64,000 bases of DNA from Herbaspirillum sp. AP02. GTDB taxonomy: Bacteria > Pseudomonadota > Gammaproteobacteria > Burkholderiales > Burkholderiaceae_D. The stretch spans positions 248,001 through 312,000 of the forward strand of contig NZ_JADWMY010000001.1 in assembly GCF_015767275.1 (NCBI RefSeq). Reading direction: 5' to 3'. The position numbers and the translations under genes were made by a program. Of the stretch, positions 28,419-37,231 are shown piece by piece (within the stretch, counting starts at the first letter, position 1; every line of letters begins with the position of its first letter). The notes beneath the pieces are model-generated. The model was not told the DNA's origin. It saw only the letters and a list, made by a program, of their open reading frames with translations, and did no database searches.

Positions 28419-30059
28419 TTAGCGTTGCGGCGCGGCGGGATTGGCCGCCACCTTGGCGCCGCTGTCGAACCAGGCATTCTTCAGCGATCCATAGACCTGA
28501 TCGACGCCGGCCACGGCATCCTTCAGGCTGGAGGATTGCACCGTGAAGAAGTGCAGTTCCAGCAGTGGCAGCGAGGGCAGGTCGGTCTGCACCTGCTGCT
28601 GCAGCTTCTTGAACAGGGCGATGCGCTCGCTCTGGCTGGCCGAACCCTGGGCCTGCGAGATCAGCTTGTCGGCCTCGGCGCTGCGGTAGCCGGAACCATT
28701 GCTCCAGGGGATGTTCTTGCCCACCGAATCGCTCCAGTAGGCGCGGGTGACACCGACCAGCGGATCGGCAAAGCCGGCGAACCAGACCACCGACAGGTCG
28801 TAGTCGCGATCGCCATAGACACGCTTGGTGTAGGTCGGCGTGTCCTGCGCCCGCACGTTGACCTCGATGCCCACGCGCTTCAGGGAATTGCGGATGAATT
28901 CGCCGCTGCGCTTGAAGTCGTCGCCGTAGGGCAGGTAATCCAGGTTGATCTTCAGGCGGGTGCCGTCGGCACCGCGCTTGAGGCCGGCTTCATCCAGCAG
29001 GGCTTCGGCCTTCTTGGGGTCGAAGCCGTATTGCGGCACGTCGCTGGTGTGGAATTGCTTGAGGGTGGAGACCACCGGGCTGTCGGCCGGCTTGCCGAAG
29101 CCGTACCACACCACCTTGTTGAAGGCATTGCGGTCGATCGCATAGGTCAGGGCCTGGCGCACGCGCAGGTCCTTGAAGTAGGGACGGTCGAGGTTGATGT
29201 CCACGAACAGCCAGGGCGAGAGCCATTCATAGCCGCGTGTCTCCAGCTTCAGGCTGGGCAGCTTGGCCAGGCGCTCGGCGTCCTTGAGCGGCACTGGCGA
29301 GAACGGAGCGTACTGGGCCTCGCCCTTTTCCAGCGCGGCAGCGCGGGCACCGGCATCAGGTACGACCTTGAAGACGATCTTGTCCAGATAGGGCTTGCCC
29401 TTGTCCCAGTATTCAGGGTTGCGTTCGAGGGTGATGTAGTTGCCACGGCTCCATTCCTTGAAGACGAAGGGACCGGTGCCGATGGGCTTGTTGTTGTAGG
29501 GGTTGTTGAGGATGTCGGTGCCTTCGTACAAGTGCTTGGGCAGCACCTGGGCGCCATTGCTGTTGAGCGAACTGAGCACGGCCAGCGAGGGTTCGCTGAA
29601 GTGGATCACGACGGTGTGGTCGTCCGGCGTGTCGGTGGAGGTGACCTTGCCGTAGAGGATCTGGTTGCGCGGGTGGATCTTCCTCCAGACGTTTTCCAGG
29701 GTCCATTTCACGTCGGCCGAAGTAAAGGGCTTGCCGTCGTGCCATTTGACGCCACGGCGCAGGTAGAAGGTCAGGGTCTTGCCGTCCTTGGAGAACTCCC
29801 AGCGCTCGGCCAGGGCCGGTTTCAACTTGAAATCGTTGTCGTATTCGACCAGGCCATCGAAGACGTTGGCACTGAAGAAGCCGGTCGGTGCGGCTGTGTT
29901 CAGGGCCGAGGTCAGGATCACCGGTTCGGGCTGGATGATGGTGGTGAGAGTCCCGCCCGGTGTGGGGGCAGCTGCCGTAGCAGGTGCGGTTGCAGCAGCG
30001 CCGGCGATGAGCAGTGTGGCTGCGCCCAGCAGGGAGCGCAGGAGTCTGGTGTGTAGCAT
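28419..30059 (-). CDS. Peptide-type ABC transporter substrate-binding protein (importer 2)
   Basis: This 546-residue SBP family 5 protein has a signal peptide (LLGAATLLIAGAAATAPATA) and then TPGGTLTTIIQPEPVILTS. Motifs are LRRGVKWHDGKPFTSADVKW, IGTGPFVFKEW and NPEYWDKGKPYLDKIVF. The ATG at 30059 has AGGGGAAACC directly before it; an upstream in-frame ATG at 30149 would bury the signal peptide. It is the first gene of the operon binding protein, DppB, DppC, AhpD-like, ATPase, SsuA-like. Confidence 0.9.
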   Translation of the reverse strand: MLHTRLLRSLLGAATLLIAGAAATAPATAAAPTPGGTLTTIIQPEPVILTSALNTAAPTGFFSANVFDGLVEYDNDFKLKPALAERWEFSKDGKTLTFYLRRGVKWHDGKPFTSADVKWTLENVWRKIHPRNQILYGKVTSTDTPDDHTVVIHFSEPSLAVLSSLNSNGAQVLPKHLYEGTDILNNPYNNKPIGTGPFVFKEWSRGNYITLERNPEYWDKGKPYLDKIVFKVVPDAGARAAALEKGEAQYAPFSPVPLKDAERLAKLPSLKLETRGYEWLSPWLFVDINLDRPYFKDLRVRQALTYAIDRNAFNKVVWYGFGKPADSPVVSTLKQFHTSDVPQYGFDPKKAEALLDEAGLKRGADGTRLKINLDYLPYGDDFKRSGEFIRNSLKRVGIEVNVRAQDTPTYTKRVYGDRDYDLSVVWFAGFADPLVGVTRAYWSDSVGKNIPWSNGSGYRSAEADKLISQAQGSASQSERIALFKKLQQQVQTDLPSLPLLELHFFTVQSSSLKDAVAGVDQVYGSLKNAWFDSGAKVAANPAAPQR

Positions 30060-30336
30060 GGTTTCCCCTGTTGTCGGTGTGGTGTTGCGGTCGGGCCGGG
30101 CTTCTTTGACATGCGCCCTGCGACGGCTCGCCCTGGCCGTGGCGGCCATGCGGGCGTGGTGAATGAAGGGTCAAGAAGTGCAGTTGCCGCAACGTTGCGC
30201 TATTAGACCAAAGCGCCGTGCCGGCCTGAACGAAGCATTCCGCATGTGCTTCCTTGGAAAATGCATGCCCGGCATGCGGCGGGTCTGCAGCGGCGGAGGG
30301 CCTTGCGCCTGCTTATGAGCAGATCTAATGGATCAA

Positions 30337-30349
30337 TGAGATCATTTCA
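30337..30349. promoter_or_regulatory. MetR-like box upstream of mesX
   Basis: TGAG-ATCAT-TTCA matches the MetR consensus TGAA-N5-TTCA at seven of eight positions and lies about 80 bases before mesX. The rest of the 367-base divergent gap (30060-30426) holds no gene and no methionine-related riboswitch that I can recognise. Confidence 0.35.
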
Positions 30350-30426
30350 CTTTTTTTCATGGATGACTGGGCATAAGATTCGCTTCGAACATCGTCACCA
30401 CCAGGACGGCCAGGGGCTGAATCATC

Positions 30427-31410
30427 ATGACCAAAGAATTTGCATTTGCCATCAAGAGCATCCACTTCGATGAGGACTATCGTCCTTCCGAAAACACGCG
30501 CATCACCACCAACTTCGCCAATCTGGCCAGGGGGGAAAGCCGCCAGGAGAACCTGCGCAACACCTTCTGCATGATCGACAACCGTTTCAATGCCCTGGCG
30601 CATTGGGACAATCCGGCAGGCGACCGTTATCACGTCGCGCTGGAGATCGTCTCGGTCGAAATGATGGTCGCCGGCCAGGCTGCTGCCCAGGGGCTCCCCC
30701 TGATCGAGATACTGAAGACGACGATCATCGATCAGAAGACCGGCGAACGTATCGCCGGGATCGTCGGCAACAACTTCTCCTCCTATGTGCGCGATTACGA
30801 TTTCAGCGTGGTCCTGCTGGAGCGCAACCGCAACCAGCCTGTCTTCAGCGCTCCCGAGGATTTTGGTGACCTGCATGGACAGCTGTTCAAGTCCTTCGTC
30901 GAGTCGGACGTATATCGGGCGCATTACGACAAACCGCCGGTCATCTGCCTGAGCGTCTCCAGCAGCAGGACCTATCGGCGCACCGAGAACCGGCACCCGG
31001 TATTGGGTGTGGAATATTTGCAGGACGAGTATTCGCTGACCGATGAATACTTCGGCAAGATGGGCATGCAGGTGCGCTATTTCATGCCGCCCGACAGCGC
31101 CGCGCCGCTGGCATTCTATTTCTCCGGCGATCTGCTCGGGGACTACACCAACCTGGAACTGATCAGCACCATCAGCACGATGGAGACCTTCCAGAAGATC
31201 TACCGGCCCGAGATCTACAACGCCAATTCGGTTGCCGGCAAGTCCTATCGGCCCAGCCTGAAGCACCAGGATTATTCGCTGACCCGCATCGTCTACGACC
31301 GCGAAGAACGCAGCCGGCTGGCGGTGGAGCAGGGCAGGTTTGCCGAAGAACACTTCATCAAGCCTTACCAGGCAGTCCTGGCGCAGTGGTCTGCCCATTA
31401 CGCCCATTGA
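30427..31410 (+). CDS. mesX: MesX, DUF1852 partner of methionine synthase MesD
   Basis: This 327-residue soluble protein is of the DUF1852 family (SIHFDEDYRPSENTRITTNFAN in part near the start; FSVVLLERNRNQPVFSAPED in mid-protein). DUF1852 proteins named MesX are needed by the short MetE-like methionine synthase MesD, which in the literature needs oxygen and does not use methyl-folate. The gene lies 40 bases upstream of mesD. MesX biochemistry is unclear; it may help to supply or generate the methyl donor. The start has AGGGG upstream at loose spacing. Confidence 0.85.
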   Translation: MTKEFAFAIKSIHFDEDYRPSENTRITTNFANLARGESRQENLRNTFCMIDNRFNALAHWDNPAGDRYHVALEIVSVEMMVAGQAAAQGLPLIEILKTTIIDQKTGERIAGIVGNNFSSYVRDYDFSVVLLERNRNQPVFSAPEDFGDLHGQLFKSFVESDVYRAHYDKPPVICLSVSSSRTYRRTENRHPVLGVEYLQDEYSLTDEYFGKMGMQVRYFMPPDSAAPLAFYFSGDLLGDYTNLELISTISTMETFQKIYRPEIYNANSVAGKSYRPSLKHQDYSLTRIVYDREERSRLAVEQGRFAEEHFIKPYQAVLAQWSAHYAH

Positions 31411-31450
31411 TTGCCCGCACGGATTCATACAACAGAACAGGTCATCCAAC

Positions 31451-32479
31451 GTGAAAAAACTCTTACCTACCTCCACCGCCGGCAGTCTGCCCAAACCTTC
31501 CTGGCTCGCCGAACCCGAGAAGCTCTGGTCACCTTGGAAACTGCAAGGCGAAGAACTGCGTGACGGCAAGCGCGATGCCTTGCGCCTGTCGCTGCAGGAG
31601 CAGGTTCATGCCGGCATCGATATCGTCAGTGACGGCGAACAGACGCGCCAGCATTTCGTGACCACCTTCATCGAACACCTGGATGGGGTTGATTTCGAGA
31701 AGCGCGAGACCGTGCGTATCCGTGACCGCTACGATGCCAGCGTGCCCACCGTCGTCGGCGCCGTCTCGCGCCAGAAGCCGGTCTTCGTGGAAGACGCCAG
31801 GTTCCTGCGCCAGCAGACCGGGCAAACCATCAAATGGGCGCTGCCTGGCCCCATGACCATGATCGACACGCTCTATGACGCCCACTACAAGAGCCGCGAA
31901 AAACTGGCCTGGGAATTCGCCAAGATCCTCAATCAGGAAGCCCGGGAGCTGGAAGCGGCCGGCGTAGACATCATCCAGTTCGATGAGCCGGCCTTCAATG
32001 TCTTCTTCGACGAAGTCAACGACTGGGGCGTGGCCACGCTGGAACGCGCTATCGAAGGACTGAAGTGTGAGACCGCCGTCCATATCTGCTACGGCTATGG
32101 CATCAAGGCCAACACCGACTGGAAGAAGACCCTGGGATCGGAGTGGCGGCAATACGAGGAAGCATTCCCGAAGCTGCAACAGTCCGGCATCGATATCGTC
32201 TCGCTGGAGTGCCACAATTCGCGCGTTCCCATGGACCTGATCGAACTGATCCGTGGCAAGAAGGTGATGGTCGGCGCCATCGATGTCGCCAGCAATACCA
32301 TCGAGACCCCGGAGGAGGTCGCCGACACCCTGCGCAAGGCACTGCAGTTCGTTGATGCCGACAAGCTCTATCCTTGCACCAACTGCGGCATGGCGCCCCT
32401 GGCGCGTGACGTCGCCCAAGGCAAGCTCAATGCACTTACTGCTGGTGCGGAGATCATTCGCCGGGAACTGGCGAGGTAA
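31451..32479 (+). CDS. mesD: MesD-type core methionine synthase (MetE C-terminal domain only)
   Basis: This 342-residue protein matches the catalytic C-terminal half of MetE and lacks the N-terminal half. Zinc ligands are visible as His and Cys in HICYG, Glu in SLECHNS and Cys in CTNCGMAP. Homocysteine- and substrate-binding segments include VSDGEQTRQHF and IIQFDEPAF. It should make methionine from homocysteine. Short length, adjacency to mesX and the GTG start at 31451 (conserved start KKLLPTSTAGSLPKP) identify it as MesD. A flavin reductase-like gene follows, fitting an oxygen-dependent system. Confidence 0.88.
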   Translation: MKKLLPTSTAGSLPKPSWLAEPEKLWSPWKLQGEELRDGKRDALRLSLQEQVHAGIDIVSDGEQTRQHFVTTFIEHLDGVDFEKRETVRIRDRYDASVPTVVGAVSRQKPVFVEDARFLRQQTGQTIKWALPGPMTMIDTLYDAHYKSREKLAWEFAKILNQEARELEAAGVDIIQFDEPAFNVFFDEVNDWGVATLERAIEGLKCETAVHICYGYGIKANTDWKKTLGSEWRQYEEAFPKLQQSGIDIVSLECHNSRVPMDLIELIRGKKVMVGAIDVASNTIETPEEVADTLRKALQFVDADKLYPCTNCGMAPLARDVAQGKLNALTAGAEIIRRELAR

Positions 32480-32591
32480 GCCTACCTGCCCGGACGGTGG
32501 CCGCAGCGGTGCGCGGTGGCCGTCCAGGCTGATGCTGACTTTTTACATCCGTTTGGGTAACGGTGTTCCCAAGCTGCATTCCCGTTCCATC

Positions 32592-33101
32592 ATGTCATTG
32601 ACCAGCACAAGCATCGACCCATTGCGTTTTCGCGAGGCGCTCGGGTATTACGCCTCCGGCATCACGGTGATTACCTCGCTGGTAGAAACCGGACCGATCG
32701 GCTTCACTTGCCAGTCGTTCTACAGCGTGTCGATGAACCCGCCGCTGGTGTCCTTCAGCGTCATGTCCAGTTCGGCCAGTTATCCGGCAATCCGGCGGGC
32801 AGGGCGCTTTGCGGTCAATATCCTGGCCGCCGATCAGTCGGATATTTCCAGGCAGTTCGCCCGCCGCGGCGACGACAAGTGGCAGGGGGTGGATTGGCAG
32901 GCCTCGCCCCTGGGCAACCCGATCATTGCCCGCAGTCTGCACTGGCTGGATTGTCGGCTTCATGCCGAACATGTCGCTGGCGATCATCTCATCGTCATCG
33001 GCGAGGTGCTTGCCATGGAGCAGCAAAAGCCGGCAGGCGCACAGCCATTGCTGTATTTTCGCGGGCAGTATCGGGGCATCGCAGAACCCATGGACGCCTG
33101 A
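32592..33101 (+). CDS. Flavin reductase-like FMN-binding protein
   Basis: This 169-residue protein has the flavin reductase split-barrel motifs FREALGYYASGITVITS, GFTCQSFYSVSMNPPLVSF, GRFAVNILA, and a C-terminal LLYFRGQYRGI. It reduces FMN or FAD with NAD(P)H. It may serve MesX/MesD upstream (112-base gap) or feed reduced flavin to the DszC-like and LLM monooxygenases. The start at ATG 32592 matches the family N-terminus; an ATG at 32532 would add about 20 residues. Confidence 0.85.
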   Translation: MSLTSTSIDPLRFREALGYYASGITVITSLVETGPIGFTCQSFYSVSMNPPLVSFSVMSSSASYPAIRRAGRFAVNILAADQSDISRQFARRGDDKWQGVDWQASPLGNPIIARSLHWLDCRLHAEHVAGDHLIVIGEVLAMEQQKPAGAQPLLYFRGQYRGIAEPMDA

Positions 33102-33130
33102 ACGCCGACGCCAGGAAGGCGTACCCAAGT

Positions 33131-33194
33131 GGTTGACCTGCTTTTTCATATGAATATATACTTCGTATATAAATCATATATATACAGGTCAACC
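33131..33194. promoter_or_regulatory. 64-bp nested palindrome overlapping the ParD-like leader
   Basis: Three nearly concentric inverted repeats are visible: outer GGTTGACCTG (33131-33140) with CAGGTCAACC (33185-33194), middle ATATGA (33148-33153) with TCATAT (33174-33179), inner TATATAC (33155-33161) with GTATATA (33165-33171). The inner part is AT-rich. The right outer arm ends at the base before the ParD-like ATG and includes its AGGT ribosome-binding site. It could be an autoregulatory operator, a leader hairpin that hides the ribosome-binding site, or both. Confidence 0.7.
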
Positions 33195-33407
33195 ATGGGT
33201 ATTGTGAACATCGACGACGACTTGCACGACCAGATCCGCAAGGCCACAGCGGTATCGTGCCGCTCCATCAATGCGCAGGCGGCTTTCTGGATCAAGATCG
33301 GCGTTCTGGCCGAGACCAATCCCACACTTTCCTTCAACCAGATCATCGCCCGCGAATTGCAGGAGGCAGGCGTGGTCACGCCCAGTGTCAGAGTGACGCC
33401 GACATGA
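33195..33407 (+). CDS. ParD-like antitoxin-family protein
   Basis: This 70-residue protein starts MGIVNIDDDLHDQIRKATAV, with a ribbon-helix-helix-like N-terminus (short beta strand VNIDDDL, then two helices), as in the ParD_like family. These proteins resemble antitoxins but lack an adjacent ParE toxin here. Its stop overlaps the start of map by four bases (ATGA). The large palindrome directly upstream is a likely self-binding site. Confidence 0.8.
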   Translation: MGIVNIDDDLHDQIRKATAVSCRSINAQAAFWIKIGVLAETNPTLSFNQIIARELQEAGVVTPSVRVTPT

Positions 33408-34174
33408 AGAAGCGCCCCGAAGAAATCGCCCTGTTGGCCGAATCGGGCAGGCTGCTGGCCAGCGTATTCAGCGGGCTGGATCAGCTAGAGCTTGCCGGCA
33501 TGTCCACCATGCAGGTCAACGACTGGGTTGACCGTTTTATCGTCGACGAGCTACGGGCGCGGCCGGCCAGCAAAGGCCAGTATGGCTACGCATTCGCCCT
33601 CAATTCATCGCGCAACAAGGTGATCTGTCATGGTGTGCCGTCGGAAACGGAGATCCTGAGGGACGGCGACATCGTCAACTTCGACATTACGCTGGAGAAG
33701 AACGGCTACATTGCCGACTCCAGCAAGACCTACCTGATCGGAGCGGTCACGCCGGAAGCCCGGCATCTGGTGCAGATCACCTATGAAGCCATGTGGAAAG
33801 GCATCCATGCCGTGCGGCCAGGCGCGCAGCTTGGCGATGTTGGCTATGCCATTCAACGCCACGCTCATCGTCACGGTTTTTCGGTGGTCCGCGAGTTCTG
33901 CGGCCATGGCATCGGTCGGGAAATGCACGAGCCGCCGGAGGTACTGCATTGGGGGCGACCGAAGACAGGTATCGTCCTGCAGGAAGGAATGGTATTCACC
34001 ATCGAGCCGATGCTGAACCAGGGCCACCATGCCTGCCGCACCGAAGAAGATGGATGGACCGTGGTGACGGCCGACGGCCAGCTGTCTGCGCAGTTTGAAC
34101 ATACGGTGGCGGTGACCAGGAAAGGCGTGCAGGTGTTGACGTTGCGGCCGGGAGAAAGCTTCATTTCAGCTTGA
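33404..34174 (+). CDS. map: Type I methionine aminopeptidase, paired with ParD-like protein
   Basis: This 256-residue M24 peptidase removes the N-terminal Met from nascent proteins. Metal ligands are visible: two Asp in FDITLEKNGYIADSSKTY, His in GHGIGREMHEPP, Glu in TIEPML and Glu in FEHTVAVT. It is almost certainly a second copy, since the essential map usually sits near rpsB. Coupling to a ParD-like gene suggests an antitoxin-like control module with Map in the toxin's place. That arrangement recurs in other Proteobacteria as far as I recall, but its function is not known to me. Confidence 0.9.
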   Translation: MKKRPEEIALLAESGRLLASVFSGLDQLELAGMSTMQVNDWVDRFIVDELRARPASKGQYGYAFALNSSRNKVICHGVPSETEILRDGDIVNFDITLEKNGYIADSSKTYLIGAVTPEARHLVQITYEAMWKGIHAVRPGAQLGDVGYAIQRHAHRHGFSVVREFCGHGIGREMHEPPEVLHWGRPKTGIVLQEGMVFTIEPMLNQGHHACRTEEDGWTVVTADGQLSAQFEHTVAVTRKGVQVLTLRPGESFISA

Positions 34175-34451
34175 GCTGGAATGTCGATAACTTCCTAATC
34201 TTGGTAGTTCAGGGAGTTGTTGCGAACCTATTTTCTGTTCTTAGCCCCGTTGTATAAGGGTTTTAACTCCTCTATATGTTTTTCAAGTGTTGATGTCGCT
34301 CCTCCTGAGAAGGCACGACAAGCGTATCACTTCATCGCCAGCCCCTGGTCCAGCCCGAGGGGTTCACTCCAAAAGTGGGTCAGCTTTCAATGCGATTCAA
34401 CAGCAATGCCATGACTTGCGGCCGCGGCCATGCGAAAGGCCGCTGCACGCG
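34175..34451. other. Gap without genes, AT-rich, holding an IS-end-like repeat
   Basis: The 277 bases between map and the autotransporter hold no supported gene. They are more AT-rich than the core genome. They contain one copy of the 39-bp repeat (34365-34403) and a weak hairpin (GCGGCC at 34424-34429 with GGCCGC at 34438-34443) that may end the autotransporter transcript. Confidence 0.6.
34365..34403 (+). repeat. Left copy of 39-bp direct repeat (IS21-like terminal remnant)
   Basis: The copy starts CACTCCAAAAGTGGGTCAG and continues to CAACAG at 34403. It matches 37 of 39 bases with 39891-39929. The AAAGTGGGTCAG...TTTCAATGC pattern resembles terminal repeats of IS21-family elements (from memory). 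Confidence 0.75.
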
Positions 34452-37064
34452 TCAGAATTGTTTGCGCAGACGCAGACTCAATGCCTGCGACAAATAACGT
34501 GATGCCGCCTGCAGGTCATAGCGCAAGGAAATGCTCAGGCTGTCGCTGCGGATCAGATTGGCGCCGAGGCGTAGTTCGGCCGTATCCTGGACAGGAGAAG
34601 CGCCGACGATCATGAAACGGGTTTCCCCCAAGGTATCGGCCGCAAAGTTGGCGCTGGTGGCAGCGCGGCCTCCATTATATTGATGTGTCCACATCAATTG
34701 CGCGAACGGCAGCAGATCACCGTATTCGGTCTTCAACACCCGCTCCAGCTTGCCGCCCAGGCTGCTGCGCAGGGCGTTGACGTGAGTGCCGTCTATCGAC
34801 AGCGCGGCGCCGTTGCCGCCCGACTCCGTGTAGCCATCCTGCTTTTGATAGCTGTAGCTGAGCGCCGCAATCGGCGTGGCCGTGTAATTGTTTGCCAGCG
34901 TCAGCGGATAACCAAATTCGGCGCGGGCGACGTATTGCTGCCCGTTGAAGCGCCCGTCCGCCTTGCCGGAGAAACCGGTAAACGAAACCATGCGTGATGT
35001 CGTGTACTTTTGCAAGTTGGCGCTGGCCGACAGATTCACGTACCAGGGATTACCGGTGTAGCCGGCATAAGCGATCAGGCCGTAGGAATTGACATGGGAT
35101 GAGTCGCCGCGCAGATCGTCCGCGCCATCGACTGCGGTATTGCTATAGGAGAATGCGCCACCGGCACGCCAGCTCTGGTTCAGACTGCGATCTACCCCCA
35201 GCACCAGGCCGCCATAGGACGAGGCATAGCCACTGACCGAGTCGCGCATGCCCTGATGTGCATGGCCGCCATAGAACTGCCCCCATGCAGCCGGATCGGC
35301 GCTGCTTTCGCCGGTAGCCACGCCGCTGCTGGCGGCGGCAAAGCGCATCGCATCCACATGCGAGCCGACCACATTGAGCGCATCGAAAGTCGCAGTCGAG
35401 GTGGCGTCGCCGGCACTGAAATTCTGCGTCGGCGCCAGTTGAGCGCCGACGCGATTGGCTTCGGCGCTGCTGCCTATGGCAAGCGAGGCGTTATAGAGAT
35501 CGAGCAGGCCGGCCTGTATGCCGGTGTAGCGTTGCAGGCCACCGAGAACGGCGATGGCGGTTGGTGTGGTGGGTGCGTTTGTCGCGCTGGGGCCGGACAG
35601 AGACAACACCAGTGCCTGGTTAGCTCCATCGGCTTGCTGCGCGGCGGTTACCGTGCCGCGATAGCCGCTTGCGCTGAATCTGCCGTTGACGGTGTCGTAA
35701 GAGGAAGATGAATTGCCTTCAATCACCACAAACCGCTGGCCGTTGGCAAAGGCATAGCCGGTGCTTGTCAGCACCACCGCAGCGCCGCTTTGCAATGTGG
35801 CGGTACCCGTCACTGAGAGACGGCCGTAGCCGGTATCGGCCAGGAAATTACCGTTGACGCTGGCGCCGCTGCCGACATTGCTGGTCAGCGTGCCGGACCC
35901 CGTCTGCACATAGTTGCCGGTAATCGTCATGAGATTGGCAACGGCCAGGTTGCCGGAGTTGATCATGCTGTTGCTGCCGACATTGACATTGTCATTGAGG
36001 AAGATATTGCCGCCGGCGAGCACCAGATTGGACTGTGTGTTGGTGATAGTGCCGACGGCGTTGGTGCTGGTGTCGTAGCCGGTCAATGTGCCGAAGCTGC
36101 CTGCAACGGTGGCGCCGGTGATGGTCAGCGCGTTGGTGGAATTATTGGCGATGTCCCCAGCAACCAGGCCGGCGTTGGCAATCGTGCCAATCAGGCCGTT
36201 GTTGTTCTGGATCGCCAGAGACGCGCCGCTGATGGTACCGTCGCTGGTATTGTTGATTAGGGTAATGGTGGCCAGGGCGCCGTTATTGGTGATACCGATG
36301 CCGGTACTAGACGTGATTCGGCCGCTGTTGGAAAGCGTGCCGATCGATGAGGCCGTACCAGCGATGGAATTGTTGTAGATGCCATGCTGGCCGCCGCTGA
36401 TGCTGCCGCTGTTGTTAAGCGAGCCGATCGTCCCGCCCGCGCCCCAGTTGTAGACGCCGTTGGTGCCGCCCGTGATGGTGCCGCTGTTGATGAACGTATT
36501 GATCACATTGTCGTTGCGTACGCCGGCAAAAGAGGTCCCCGTTATCGTGCCGCTGTTGTCGAACGTGCCTATCGTACCGCCGCTCGTATTTTCAATGCCG
36601 TAGGTGCTCCCAATAATGGTGCCTTGGTTGGTCAGCGTGCCGATTTGTCCGTTGTTGCGGTTCTGGATCCCGGTTTGGCTCTCGATGAAGTTGAAATTGT
36701 TCAGGGAGCCGATTGTGCCTTGGGAATTGTTGATGGCGCTCGCGCCGGTGAGCGAGGAAATTGTGCCACTATTATTCAACGTGCCGATGGAGCCTTGGAA
36801 AACTTGAACACCGGTGCCGCCAGTGATCGTACCGCCACTATCGACCTGGATCAGATTGACGGAAGCGCCCGTGCCGACGTTGATCGGGCTGCTCGTGGTG
36901 CCGGAACCGACGATGGTGTCAGCATAAACCTGCGCCGCCGATGCGGTACCCAACAGCAGGATCGCCGCGCTGATCGCCTGCGCCAGCGGCCGCGTTTTCA
37001 ATGCCGGCGTATCTGTACGTTTGAAGACGGCCGGGTTTAAAGCGTTTGCTTTGCTGCGATTCAT
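34452..37064 (-). CDS. Autotransporter (type Va) with beta-helix passenger
   Basis: This 870-residue outer-membrane protein has three parts. There is a long signal region (about 1-48, ending in AQVYA), then a passenger (about 50-580) made of repeats of the form GTIGTLNNSGTISG that should build a beta-helix, then a C-terminal autotransporter barrel (about 600-870) ending in Phe after LRLRKQ. The start at 37064 has GAGAGGG just upstream. It is divergent from a histidine kinase/response regulator pair that probably controls it. No protease or lipase active site is evident, so adhesion or biofilm is likely. GC content is lower than in the core genes. Confidence 0.9.
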   Translation of the reverse strand: MNRSKANALNPAVFKRTDTPALKTRPLAQAISAAILLLGTASAAQVYADTIVGSGTTSSPINVGTGASVNLIQVDSGGTITGGTGVQVFQGSIGTLNNSGTISSLTGASAINNSQGTIGSLNNFNFIESQTGIQNRNNGQIGTLTNQGTIIGSTYGIENTSGGTIGTFDNSGTITGTSFAGVRNDNVINTFINSGTITGGTNGVYNWGAGGTIGSLNNSGSISGGQHGIYNNSIAGTASSIGTLSNSGRITSSTGIGITNNGALATITLINNTSDGTISGASLAIQNNNGLIGTIANAGLVAGDIANNSTNALTITGATVAGSFGTLTGYDTSTNAVGTITNTQSNLVLAGGNIFLNDNVNVGSNSMINSGNLAVANLMTITGNYVQTGSGTLTSNVGSGASVNGNFLADTGYGRLSVTGTATLQSGAAVVLTSTGYAFANGQRFVVIEGNSSSSYDTVNGRFSASGYRGTVTAAQQADGANQALVLSLSGPSATNAPTTPTAIAVLGGLQRYTGIQAGLLDLYNASLAIGSSAEANRVGAQLAPTQNFSAGDATSTATFDALNVVGSHVDAMRFAAASSGVATGESSADPAAWGQFYGGHAHQGMRDSVSGYASSYGGLVLGVDRSLNQSWRAGGAFSYSNTAVDGADDLRGDSSHVNSYGLIAYAGYTGNPWYVNLSASANLQKYTTSRMVSFTGFSGKADGRFNGQQYVARAEFGYPLTLANNYTATPIAALSYSYQKQDGYTESGGNGAALSIDGTHVNALRSSLGGKLERVLKTEYGDLLPFAQLMWTHQYNGGRAATSANFAADTLGETRFMIVGASPVQDTAELRLGANLIRSDSLSISLRYDLQAASRYLSQALSLRLRKQF

Positions 37065-37128
37065 CGATCCCTCTCCCACATTTTGACTTGTCATTGGTCT
37101 GTGGCGAGCAGGGTAGCAAATGCCTTTT

Positions 37129-37152
37129 TTCAAACCCTTCAAAACCCTTCAT
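37129..37152. promoter_or_regulatory. Three direct TTCA-type repeats between divergent autotransporter and kinase
   Basis: TTCAAACCC (37129), TTCAAAACCC (37138) and TTCATCGCG (37148) lie about one helical turn apart in the 167-base divergent region. OmpR-type regulators usually bind such phased direct repeats, so this is a candidate target of the regulator at 39115-39813. A TAAT-containing -10-like sequence precedes the kinase start. Confidence 0.4.
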
Positions 37153-37231
37153 CGCGTATCGCTTCGTATCTTTTTGCAACAGTCGCAGTGCACCGTGCAT
37201 CGGCCGGATTGAATCTGACATAATCGCCGCC

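Noticed and set aside
30060..30426. SAM or other methionine riboswitch before mesX
   Set aside because: No recognisable conserved core or long nested hairpins; only a MetR-like box was seen.
34452..37064. Repeat-rich region as CRISPR or tandem-repeat array
   Set aside because: Repeats are coding (NSGTI-type beta-helix turns) and stay in frame through the autotransporter passenger.
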